A stretch of DNA of 64,000 bases, taken from assembly GCF_021462225.1 (NCBI RefSeq), contig NC_061813.1, positions 23,460,442 through 23,524,441 on the forward strand, in the 5' to 3' direction. The notes under the pieces were generated by a model that did no database searches, was not told where the DNA came from, and was given only the letters and a program-made list of their open reading frames with translations. The DNA is from Girardinichthys multiradiatus (taxonomy: Eukaryota > Chordata > Actinopteri > Cyprinodontiformes > Goodeidae). The position numbers and the translations under genes were made by a program. This document shows positions 12,061 through 23,800 of this stretch, piece by piece (the stretch's first letter is position 1; each line of letters starts with the position of its first letter).

Positions 12061-14213
12061 AGAATTGGATCAAAAAATTGACATTTTTGGTTTGCGGCCG
12101 GTAAACTCTGAAGATCTTCATCCCATCAAGATCCATTGCACAAGCGTGATGTTTTTCTCAATAAAAGCCTTTAAAAATGATGAAATGTGTACCATAAAGC
12201 ACGCAATATGCAACATTTCTCAGTCTCAAAACTTTTGGCCATGCCTATACACTGTTTACACCAGTAGATGGCAGCAAAATATTGAAGATTTAAACAAAAA
12301 AAAACGTATTTTTGAACTCCATTGCTTTAGTATTCTTGAAACATGGTTCACTCAGGCCTGACCTCCACACTGCCATTAGTCCGGACAGATACAGATCCCG
12401 ACAGTAACAGCTCTGCGAGAAGCCATCAAGGGTCTAATGTTCACAAGGTCCCTCGCTCAGGTGGATCTACTTTACTTCCCTTGTCCCTGTCCTTGCCAGG
12501 CCCATCCTTCCATAGAGACAGTAGGAGGGTTGTAAATCCCCACATCTAAAGAGAATTAGTTATGAGTAGAATATGTTTTCTGCTCCTCTTTTAAATTTAA
12601 AACCCAGTGAGGGAATAGCCAGTCTAGTTTAAATTACACACTCCCACTGGCTGCCACAAATCAGCGAGATGGAGATAGATCTACTGAATGTTGCATGATT
12701 TACAAGGAAAATAGGGCTGATGGAGTCATTGTTTACTGGACACTGATCTCAAACTTAAGCTCTCCTTACAGGTGTCAAATACAAACACTTTAAGATCCAA
12801 ATTCCCCTCAGCTACCAAACACATTAGAATTCTTCCCAGCTCGCCACAAAGCATGTGAGAAACTTGCCAGCGTGCTGTTGAAGAGCAGAAGGATGGGTCA
12901 TGTTTCTGATGAGCACCAAGGACATTTGGACACTTTTACATTAGTTAAATCACAAACTGGTGGGCGGCTTGAAGTGAAAAATGATCTGCTAATCATGGTT
13001 GCCAGCTACTGTGGTTACAGTCCATCAACTTCCTGCTGCTCAGTGCTTTTAAAAAAAAATGCACTCCACGGATGCTTTGTAATTAAATTTAGACCCTGAC
13101 TTTGTATTTTGGAGTCTCTTTTTGAAGATATCTGGAAACATGAAGCTGTTAACTGGCTGATAAAGTGCTTAAAAGAATAAACTTGATCTTAGAAAGGAAA
13201 ATAACACGTTTAATCTGGTTTGTTACAGGTTTTCCTTAAGCTCAGCAAGGGGCTCCTAAAGCATGGAGGTTCAAAAGTACCACAGTTCAAAAAAGACATA
13301 AACAATGAAAGGATTATTTTAATGCATCAGCAAATACAAATACATTCATAATTCATTAGATATACAATTAAACAAACATGTCATTGTAAATTGGGTAAAC
13401 ATGTTTATTGTATTAACAGAAACAATTTATTTAATTTCATGTTTGTTTACAATACTGATGTCAAAAAGTACTACAATTCAATAAATGAATATGTTCCTAA
13501 ATATTTTTTATGTGTCCATTTTATATGTGACAAATTGAAAACATATACATTAATAAATATTGGTTGAGTGGGGATCAATTTGGTCAAAAATCAGGAGAGT
13601 AACATTATTTTAAATTTATGGTAAGGATGTGTTAATGTATCAAATCAGCTAAATTATGGTATAGTAGTTTTTTCAATCAGACATGAGTTCTGACTGTGTA
13701 AAATACCTAGTAAAAAAACTCCAGCCATTAAAAAGCTTCTTACATCTCTGTGCTTTCTCTAACAATAGTTCAAGCACCTCAGTGAAACTGAAATGGTTAG
13801 CTAGTTGCCTTCTTCACTCAGTAACAGCATCCACACCAAAAAGAGAGAGAGAGTTGATGGGTTGATTTTCAATTTCTGTTACTACCAAACGTTTGGAATT
13901 ACAGTAACTGAGTCGGGGTAGCTTATTCTTATTTAACCAAACTTGGGGACCAAAATCTATTTTTTTGACAAATTTATATCTATAAACATTCATAAATATG
14001 CTTTCCAATGAGGGCCGTTTGTCAAATCAAAAGTACCTTTTCAAAACTACAGCCTTTAAGCAAGTATGAAACGCACTTTTCATTAAGCTGATGTTTCTGT
14101 GTTAAAAATGTAATATTCTAATCTTAAATGTTGTGTTTCCATTAGCTGTAGAAGTGGAAAATAAAACAAAAAAAAGGTCTTGAAAGGTCTGCGTGTAACT
14201 AATCTATATAATT

Positions 14214-14231
14214 CCCCCCCCCCCCCCCCCC
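14214..14231 (+). repeat. Poly-C tract upstream of the candidate drd3 promoter
   Basis: 18 consecutive C; a 13-C run also occurs at 49836-49848. Length variation and sequencing error are likely in such runs. Confidence 0.9.
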
Positions 14232-14519
14232 TCCTTTCTGGCCACCTCTTACAAAGCATTTTGGAGGCGCCCCTGGAGAAAAAGGTGTGAGTCTCAGCAT
14301 TTTTCTCCCCCATTTCCTGGCTGACCTCATTTTCGTTTGACTGGTTCTCTCATTTGTTTGTTTAATGAGGCCAACATTAGGCTATTTTTGTTTGAACACC
14401 ACTTCCAGCAAAGAACGACCCAGACAGGCTGGAGGTCATGAGGTCTGCTAATCTGGGGAGAGACAATGAATTTAGTTTTTAGGCAGAAACTATTTAGTTG
14501 CTTGCACATCATATTTGCG

Positions 14520-14809
14520 AAAACGCCTGTCTGCTGCTCCACTTACGCGCCTCCGCTGTGCCTGCAAAACATCAGAGAGCAAAAGAGCAGAACGCGACTG
14601 AGAAGCGCTGAGATTTCAGGTGGAGATTAAGTAACCACCTTGGGTTCTCACAGAGCTCCTTCCATTTACTTCATCCACCCTGCGCGCAATGGCACGGAGC
14701 GTTCCTCCCGCTGGAGCTGGAAGCTGTGACCGGACAAGTTTTATGTCAGCGCGGATAAAGCGGCTCCACGATGGCATCTGATGAATCCTCCGCTTGGAAA
14801 CGGTAACAG
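14520..14809 (+). promoter_or_regulatory. drd3: Candidate drd3 promoter and 5' non-coding exon
   Basis: About 19 CpG dinucleotides fall within roughly 270 bp here, while the surrounding several kilobases have very few. The block ends with a good donor (CAG|GTATGG at 14810; a weaker one, ACG|GTAACA, lies at 14803). Mammalian DRD2 and DRD3 genes have a 5' non-coding exon upstream of the ATG exon, and the coding exon at 17568 has an acceptor (TTTTGGTAG) at 17525 that would receive it. No TATA box is obvious. The transcription start and exon boundaries are inference. Confidence 0.45.
14689..14781 (+). other. Upstream ORF (30 codons) in candidate drd3 5' exon
   Basis: ATG at 14689, TGA at 14779-14781. 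A second, overlapping 11-codon uORF runs 14771-14806 in another frame. If the exon is transcribed as inferred, both lie in the drd3 leader and would be met by scanning ribosomes before the receptor ATG. No peptide function is claimed. Confidence 0.3.
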
Positions 14810-17525
14810 GTATGGAAATATGTGCGCACTTTTTGTTTGGGTAGGGGGGACGCACCAATTACAGCATCATGAAGCACTAAAATGTTTAATGTCTCCTTGC
14901 TGTTTTGCGTCCTAAATTAGCTCTGATATTTGTTCATATGGATAAATAAGAGTCGCTGACTTTATTTGACCTCACCATTTTACAGAAGTCTCGATTAAGC
15001 ACTGCAGTCTCAAAAGTTCATAGCATTATGGCTCTTGCAAAATAATATTTGATAAATTTAACAAGGAATAATAATAAAAAAAAAACAGATAGCCGGTTCT
15101 TGAATGCAAATAAATCATTCTTATAATGTAAACAGTTTATAGAGCTCACATTCATTAAATATACCCCTCTCCTTGGAGATTTCAGAGTAAATTAACTGGC
15201 GATGCGCTGCATATTGTTACATGAACCAAAGGGTAAAGATGAGCATCATTTTCGAGTACAATTAAACCCTTGGCTGATTTCAATTAATTGTTTATGGACT
15301 TGCATTCCGTGAATTTCTGTAAAATGAATTATGAGTGCCATTTTATGTTGCTGTCAAACACATTTCGTTTGTGATAAATTCAACACTGCACTACTAGTAT
15401 AGGAAATTTGAAGGAGATCTGTCTCAGTGCCTTTCTCTGCTTCTTCAGCTTCTCCAGCAGACATTAATCTTATACTGGATCCATTCCGCAACTGGCTGGA
15501 ATAATAGACTGAGAAAATCTTTAAAAACCTGGGTGTAAGCCAGGTCTAAATCCGACTCCACTGTCTCTTTCTGTGGCTGTTTCCTTATATTTCTGCTGTT
15601 GAGGGAGAGAGGAGCGGAATAAGATGGATTCGTTTGTTTAGCACCCACAGTAGATGTAAAAAAGTGTTCACACCCCTGTTAAAATGCTTGGGTTATACGA
15701 TGTGAAAATATGAGACCATAATAAATCGTTTCAGATCCTTTTTCACCTTTAATGTGTCATTCATCATATCAAGTTTGATACAAAAATGTTCAAGGGAAAA
15801 CGTAAAATATAAAAATAATAAGTATTAATCTGGTTGCTCAAGTTTGTACATTGTCTTCTTGAATAAACACCTAACATCAGTTACAAATAAGGAAGCTGCA
15901 AAAAATGTCTGGTTATTGCTGGTTGTGTTCTAATTGTGACAAAAAATCTCTTGTTTCTCCTTAAGTCTGGAGGTGTAAGGTTGAAAGAGTGGTGTCCTTT
16001 TTTCAAAGACAACATTCAGGTCTGGCAAAAATTCCCAAAGCTTTGTAGGAGAACATATGGTCTGATGAAACCAATCTTGAACCTTTTGGCCACAATTCCA
16101 AAAGGTAAATCTGTGCAAAAACAACACCAAGCATGACCAAAAGAAACACCATTCCCCCATTGGAACATATTGATGGCAGCATCATGATCCGGGTTTATGT
16201 TTTAGTAGATTTTAGTAGATAGAGGGAAACTTATTTTATGTATAGTTCTAAATATCAGTCAGCTTTGACCTAAAACATTCAGGTGTCTGCTAGAAAGCTG
16301 ACGATAAAGGCAATTTCATTTTTCAGCACTGTGAGTCCAAGCATTTATCCAAATCTTTAAAATAATGACTCAAAGTGAAGAAATTCAAAGTTTTGTAATG
16401 GCTGATCCAGCTTTCAGAACCAAGTCTGACTGAATATTTGAGGGGTTGCTTCAAGTTAGCTGGGGACAAGTGATGTACTGCATTCACAAGCTGATAGATG
16501 TGGAGAACTTTACCAAGGTAGGGTGGAAAAATATAAATCAAGATGTGGGATGCTGACAGACAAAAGAGTATTGAATGCTGAAAATGAATCAAATGGTTCT
16601 TCAACAAAATTTTAGTTAAGGGTGTGCATACTTATTCAACAGGTTGAGGTTCTTTTATTTTTTGTATTTTCCCCGTGCATGGATTTATTTCTTGTTTATG
16701 TTCAAATGTAAATGATGAATGCTACATTAAAGGTGAAAACGTTCTGAATGGATTTATCTTGGTCAACTGTTTTATAACCCAGAAACCTTGCATTTTAGCA
16801 GGGATGTGCAGATTTTTTAAATCTACTTGTATAGGCACAGGTGTGAGCTTTAGCAGCATTCTAATGTTTGGCTTCAGGCCAGGCTTGGAAGTTTGGAGAC
16901 AAATGAAAAGGAAGATTGAGTGCAAGGAGCAGAACGTAGGACTGTAGCCAACTGGACATCTCAGGGATGGCAGCTTGGACCTGGGATGTTCTAACCTTAC
17001 TGACACTGCTCAAATGCTTGCTACTAGACCCTCATTAAAGCTATAGCCTCTCATTTAATAGTTTTACTACACAGCATGTGAACTAAAAGAGCAATAAAAT
17101 GAACGTTTCACACAAAGGACTTTTGCTGTTTCAAGCATTAATTTCTGCTGCGTCTATATTTAGTGAACTGCCTATTGGAAGCACAAAGGCTGACAATGTT
17201 GCCTACATTTCTCATTCAGCAGGAAAACTAAAACAATGTTGCATGGAAACAGAAGTAAGGCTCAGAAAATGGCATTTCAGCTGGGAATTTAACCATTACT
17301 TTTTATTTATCAGTTCATCTGACTGCTGTTGCTAAGAGGCAGTTTTCCCAGAAGGTTCTTTGTTGTGAAATTATGCTCCCATCATCAGAGGACAATTATG
17401 CTGTATTTATCTGACTAATGAGCTGTTAGAAATATATTGTCCATGTTTGCATGGGAATCAAAAGAAGAGAATGTTTTGTGACAATTGGGCAAATGCTAAA
17501 CAATGCTCCTTTTCTTTTTTGGTAG
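14810..17525 (+). other. drd3: drd3 intron 1 (5' UTR intron, inferred)
   Basis: Runs from the inferred donor at 14810 to the acceptor at 17524-17525. Holds the decayed Tc1 copy at 15655-16655. The flanks 14810-15650 and 16660-17520 are unique-looking, with no coding signal. Confidence 0.45.
15655..16655 (+). mobile_element. Decayed Tc1-like transposon in drd3 intron 1
   Basis: It runs from GTTCACACCCCTGTTAAAAT to AAGGGTGTGCATACTTATTC, whose ends are partly inverted copies. Transposase traces on the plus strand include ACATATGGTCTGATGAAACC (a WSDE-like region) and GATGGCAGCATCATGAT. No frame is intact; ends are approximate. Confidence 0.5.
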
Positions 17526-17567
17526 GCTTGCCAAGTATCTCACCTCCAATGTCACCGAAAAAAATCC

Positions 17568-17858
17568 ATGGCCATGTTTAGCAGCACAGAGCGGCTCTGG
17601 AACGAGTCGGACCGCCTGGGCTGGGATGAGAAGAATGAGAGCTCAGATGCGTTGGGGAGGGACGAGGGGGAGTGCAACTACTATGCCATGCTGTACTCCC
17701 TGCTCATCCTGGCCATTGTGTTTGGGAACGTGTTGGTATGTCTGGCCGTGCTGAGGGAGCGCTCGCTGCAGACGACCACAAACTATCTGGTGGTCAGCTT
17801 GGCTGTGGCTGACCTGCTGGTGGCCTCATTGGTCATGCCCTGGGCTGTATACCTGGAG
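17568..17858 (+). CDS. drd3: drd3 coding exon 1: N-terminus, TM1, TM2
   Basis: Encodes residues 1-97. The start is ATG at 17568 (CC-ATG-G context); Met3 at 17574 is a second in-frame ATG. The acceptor at 17525 leaves 42 nt of 5' UTR in this exon. Donor CTGGAG|GTGGGT ends the exon after Glu97 in phase 0, giving VYLE-VVGGAW with the next exon, as in D2-like receptors. Confidence 0.93.
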
Positions 17859-20800
17859 GTGGGTACCTGGACTGATAATTGTGATTAAAAAAGTTACAGG
17901 AGTGTTTTTCCTCCAAATCTCTACACTGTAATGATAAAGTATTTGCCCCTTACAAATGTATTCTATTTGTCACTTGTACATGCTTCAGATAATCAAACAA
18001 CTTTTAATATCAAAGTAGCATTTCCTGAATAAAAACAAAATTCCCGTTTTAAATGACGATATTATTCATCAAGTGAAAAAAGCTATCCAAACCAACCTGC
18101 CAATATGTGTTAAATGATTATTATCTGTGATTACTCACTATTTTTGGTTCAATTTCACTAGCCACAACCAAGCCTGGTTACTGCCAGACCTGTAAAGCCA
18201 AAAAATCACCTAAATAGAACCTGTTTGACAACATGAAGTAGGCTTAAAGACGTCAGAAATCAATACATCATGTCCCCACCTAAATAAATTCAAGAAATGA
18301 TGAGAAGGAAACTCACTCTATCAGTCTGGAAAGTATTACAAAGCAATGTCCAAGGCTTTGTGATTTCATGAATCAAAGTGAGAACCGTTATCTACAAATG
18401 CAGAAAACATGGAACATTGGTAAACCTAGCCAGGAGTGTCTGAGCTACCAAAATTACTTCAAGAATGCATCAATGACTCATCCAGGAGGTCACAAAAAAC
18501 CCAGAACAGCAACTAAAGTACTACAAGTTTCAGTTGCCTCAGTTAATTTCAGTGTTCATAATTTAACATTAACAGAGATAGGGCAGAAATGGCACCCATG
18601 GGAGAGTCCCAAGGCAACACCACTGCTGACCAGATAGAACACAAAGATATGTTTAACATTTGCCAAAAACATCTTGATGATCCAGCAGACGTTTGAAAAA
18701 AAAAAAAAAGGAATATTTAACTAACAAGACAAAGGTTTTTGGAAGTGCATCCCCATTAAATCTGGTGTAAAACTATCAGGGAGTGTAAAGCTGTGGACCT
18801 GCTTTGCTTCTTCAGGAGCTGAACAATTTAGCATAATTGATGGAACCATAAACTCTGCTCTCTACCAGGAGATCCTGAAGGAGATTGTCTGTTCATGCTG
18901 GAAAGCCTAAGATATGGCTAAATTAAAACAACTCTTCAAAAAACAGTCAATCAAAATTCCTCCCCAGTGATGTAAAATTGTCATTGTCAGTTATTGCAAA
19001 CACTCATGGTAGTTGTTGTCATCAAGGATGGTATCACCAGTTATTAGATTTAGTTTGCAATTATTTGTTTACATATGGCCAGGTTGGGTTGGAGATACAC
19101 CTATTTAAAATTCTGTGGCACATTTGTGATTTGTTTTTGTAAAGCTTTGACATGACCATACTGGTTTTGTGTGATTAGAATATCTCTTTTGGAATTATAA
19201 TAACTTATAAAACCTACCTTCAACATATTTATTCTCGCTGTGAGTGGTCATTAAGTATTTATATTGGGAGGCGACGTCAAATCACTGTGTGAGAGATCAG
19301 TTGCTGTAAAAAGGGCTTTACCAATACCCCTGTAAGATTATTGCATTCTGTCTTACATGACATATGAAGGTATGCAACCCTAAGTAAATACACCCCCAGC
19401 ATTACCTTCCTATGGATCTGCTACTGCAGGATACATAGTGCAACCTCTGCTCATTCCATGGATGATTTGTATGTGTTAAGTTAAATACGTCATATACCGT
19501 GCACAAAGACACCAGTGCTTCAGAATTTACATAATTTCAACACAGATAAGGTTGCAAAGATCTGAAAATAACGTTGCTTAATCTCATGCTGCTGTATGCA
19601 GACGCTCTGTCTGCATGAATGATTCACTTCAGCATGCTGCATGTTGGCAGTGGCTGACAAGTCAGGGAACCTTGTCCCTGTCTTCTGAATAACTCTGCTA
19701 ATAGTTATTTAGTAATTAAAGCGCACTCATACGCTCTGTATAGAACATTGAACTTTTCAACACATGATGGTCAAGGGTTTATTAAGTTTGAAAACAAAAT
19801 AATAAAATAATGACTTAATGGAAAAAAAATATTTACTCTATCCTCATGCTGCAGCATATTACAAATCTGACAACCTTCATCTCAATACACATACAGTTTA
19901 TGTAATAAGTGCGCATCATAAGCAAGTCATAGATGAAAATAAAAGTCATATAATAGATGTAAATGAAAGGACAGCAACAATTAAATAATTTACTTTTTAA
20001 ACTGTTTAAAACTATTTTTAGCATGTATTATCTGCTAAAAATAGCAGATTATCTGCTTGGGTTTATTATATTAAAACCGTAGTCTCTGTACGTATGTATT
20101 TCCTAAAGAAAGCAGATCCTAAGAGTAGTCAAACATTTTCAGCACTTCCTAATCCAGCATGTTCCATATCCCAACAGAAGTTGACAGAATGAAGTTGAAA
20201 CAGAAACGGTGCGGCTTTGCTGTAATATTTAAGTCTCACTCTCTCACAGTTTTGAACATAATTACCATTCGGAATTACCAACAAAACTATAGATGCAAAT
20301 ACAGTATGCTGAGAAAAGTTGTCTGACACTATATAATGCACTATATCATGGACAGTTAGTACACAGTAACTTTCTGTGGAAGATAGCTATGCTTCAGTGC
20401 TAATGCTAGCTTGTTTTTTTACTAGAAAGTGGTTCCTAATTTGGTTTAACATTGCTTTACGGTTATCACAATTCAGCATATTTTAAATGAGAATTAAATG
20501 ATATTTTAGCTAATTCACGAGTGTAACAATAAAAATTGTTACACGTCAGCTTTGTAAATTATTTTCTTCATTATTTTATTAGTTTCTGAATTATTTTCAT
20601 TTTTTCGCTTGTTAATTACTAGGGGCAGACTTATCCACCACTATGCCATCAATTCAAGGCTATTTAATCTGACTTTAATCTTAACTTTAACTGGTTCTTG
20701 TAGTTTTTCTTTTTTTTTTAGGTAGTGTTTTACTTTTCTTATCACTATACGTCTTATTACTTTTTGCCTGAATGCATTTGTTAATTTTTTACCATCTGAG

Positions 20801-23800
20801 CAATGCTAAGTAACAATGGTGTGCTTATTTTCCTATTATTATTATTATCTATTAATTTACAAAATAATTACTCAACGATATGCTGCCTTCATTGATGCCT
20901 TGGTTCTAATTGGGGATGACTAATCAACTGTGAGAGCTCCAAAGGAGTAAAGGTTAAATAGAAAACGGCTATTTGTCCTAATTAATCTTTATTTACTAGC
21001 TAATTGTTAATTTCCTCAGCATCTCTTGTCATGTTATTCACTGCTCGGCAACCCCATCACCTGTACAAGCAAACTTGTACCTCGAGCATCCAGATTTCAT
21101 CAAAGAAATAGACTGCACTCTGAAGCAAGCTGTAATAGAGTCATGTTTATATTAGACAGGCACCCTTGAAGTGACTAATTGTGATGCTCAAGGATGGACT
21201 TAACTACATGTGGTCTGAAAATCATCCGGTTTATGTGCGCGTATGTTTAACAGGCAGACACCCACATCCTGAGAAGGTAATAGGCTTTCAGAAAATTTAA
21301 CTGCAGGTCAACTTTGCTGAAAAACACTGACACGTGCTTTGTAAGAAGAGGCTGACAACTGTTAACCTCCTGTGAACAGTAAATTTTGGTAGATAAGAAC
21401 TGTAATTGGGGTCAGTCATGAGTTTTAACTTCCATGTGTGCTGTTAAGCTTTCCAATGTTTTTTTGTATGCCTTTATTTTGGATTCAAACAGGAGTTATT
21501 TAATCTCATGAAGGCTGCAGGATTAACAGAGTGTAACATAAAAGTCCTAAATCTGTTCTTTTAAGTTAAATATAAATGAAGGTATATTTAAGATCATAGG
21601 GGAAGAAAACATGCCAACCTAAACACTAAACACCTTAAAAATCCTAAAATTGCCCAAGTAAGCATCATCTGCTGTAAGGATGAAAAAGGGGGATTATATT
21701 ATTGTGACCACAGGGTGCCTGGTTAGCTTTTTCAAGAGTGTTTCTGCAAGAAATGTGACAATCACTCTCTCCGCTGTGAGCACGAACAAATCATATTAAC
21801 CCTCCCAAGTCACCTTATCCTTGGATGGTTGAGTTGAGCTACGACCTCTACCTGAGTAAAGTGGCCGTATTGGCAGCAGGGAATGAGTACTCTCTTTCCA
21901 CAACTCATCCTAAATTATGCTTCTCAGCGTTTGAAAATATATGACGTGTCTACAGCAACAGCTCCATTTGCAAGGGTGGGAGCACCGGGCCTTCCAAAAG
22001 TATTCAAATATATTATCATAAATATTTTCCCATTCTGTTATGGTACAGCTGCAAACTTTTATGTATTTACCTGGGATTTTATGTGATAGACCACCACAAA
22101 GTTATATGTAATTTTGAACTAGATTTTAATGTAGTTTTGATACAAATAAACATCTGTAAAGTGCAACATATGTTTGCATTCAGCCCCTGAGTCAAAACCT
22201 TGCAGAAGCATCTTTTGTTGCAATGTAGAGCCACCTACAGCTGCAGATCTGTTGCAGTAAGTCTTTTGGAGGGCATCTGTAAAAAGCAATTTTCAAGTCT
22301 TGCTACAGATTTTCAGGTGGATTTAGGTCTGGACTTTGTATGGGCTACTCTTTAGCATGAGCATGCTTTGATATAGACCATTACATTGCAGCTCTGGCTT
22401 TATGTTCAGCATTGTTGTCCTGCTTGAAGATGAACTTCTGCCCAGGTCTTAAGTCACTTACAGCCTCTAATAAGTTTTCATCTAAGATCGCTCTGTATCA
22501 ATCTCCAACTATCTTCCCATTTACAGCTTGGCATTGCAAGATCATGATTCTGCCACCACCATGTATAGGATGGTGGGCTCAGGGTGTTTTGAGGTGTTAG
22601 TTACTATTTGGCTTGTAGTACACTGAAAATGGGACGGTTTATGGCTTTCTTTCACTTTTGGAAAGACCAGATTTTTGGAGCAAACCATGTTTCTCTTGAC
22701 ATTTCTCTTATTAATGTTCTCCTTGAAGAAGTCAACATAAAACACATTTCAGTTTGAGGTTGCAATGGGACCAATGTGAAAAGGTTCAAAGGTTGTTTCT
22801 TTATGATTTATTATCAGTGTTTGATCTATCTTAATTAAAAGCATGCATTTTGTAAAGCTTTAATTTCATCAGTTTATGTCTGTGGATTATAACAGCAACA
22901 AAAGAGATTCAGAAGGAACTCTTGTAGAAAGAAAATCCATGCCATTCTTGTGCAATATCATGCAATACAATGCAATTTCATTAGAAAAGTCAGGGTAATT
23001 TCCATGCCACCTAAGGTTCTAACATCAACCAATTATGGTGTTCATGAGTCCACCATCTGAGCAATGCTAAGTAAAAATGGTGTGCACTGGCAGGGCTATA
23101 AGGAGAAAGTTCCTGGTCTTAGAAAATATCTTTGCTGCCTGCAGCAGTTTACTGAAGACAGCGGGGACGAGGTCAAAAGCTGCTGGGAAATGTGTTCTGG
23201 TTGAATGATGAGCACAAACTGAAACTTTTGGGTCTTAATAAGAAGGACCCAGACGCAGAGTTTCTGCAGCCTTTTGATGCACTGTGGTGAAAGAGCTAGT
23301 GTTCAGGAAATGTTTTGGCTCATCATTATTATCCTGAGCTTTGAATAGATTTGGTTTGTAGAAAGACCTTTTACCACAGTAATATTTTTTTAAAAGTCAC
23401 TGTAGTGAGTCGTACACATCAACGACCTGGTTGTAACCCCATAGAAAAAGTTGTGAAAGAATCTCTGAATTTGTGGGAATAATAGACTGAAAATCTTTCA
23501 TGGCGGACTGATCGGCTGTTACCCAGTAATGAGTGTTCACACATTCACTGGAAAACTTGCAAGCATTTTTTGTTAATTCAACATCTTTTTTTTTTTTTTG
23601 CAAATGTCTAAACGTGGTGCTTGCTTAGATGTGTTTTAGTGAGTTCTTTTTATTTCTGTTTGGGGCTTCTATGAACAGTTTGTTATAAAATCTTCATGCA
23701 GAAACAGAAAAATCTACAGTTCTTCAAGTAGATTTTTATGCTTAAATTACAACATAAATCTTTTCATGAGGATTTTTTTTTTTTAATTCTTGAAATTTCC

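Larger units (their letters stand above)
8300..14213. other. Intergenic sequence between the rhodanese gene and drd3
   Basis: Apart from the Tc1-like fragment near 11520-12060, a poly-A run at 8608 and a somewhat GC-richer patch at 12340-12560, no gene or repeat is recognisable. If drd3 has distal 5' control elements they are likely here, but none can be named from sequence. Confidence 0.55.

Noticed and set aside
11954..12361. 135-codon plus-strand frame
   Set aside because: It begins inside Tc1-like transposase relic sequence and has no family features beyond it.
20019..20055. ATCTGCT..AGCAGAT hairpin resembling a small-RNA precursor
   Set aside because: The stem is only 7-8 bp, far too short for a miRNA hairpin.
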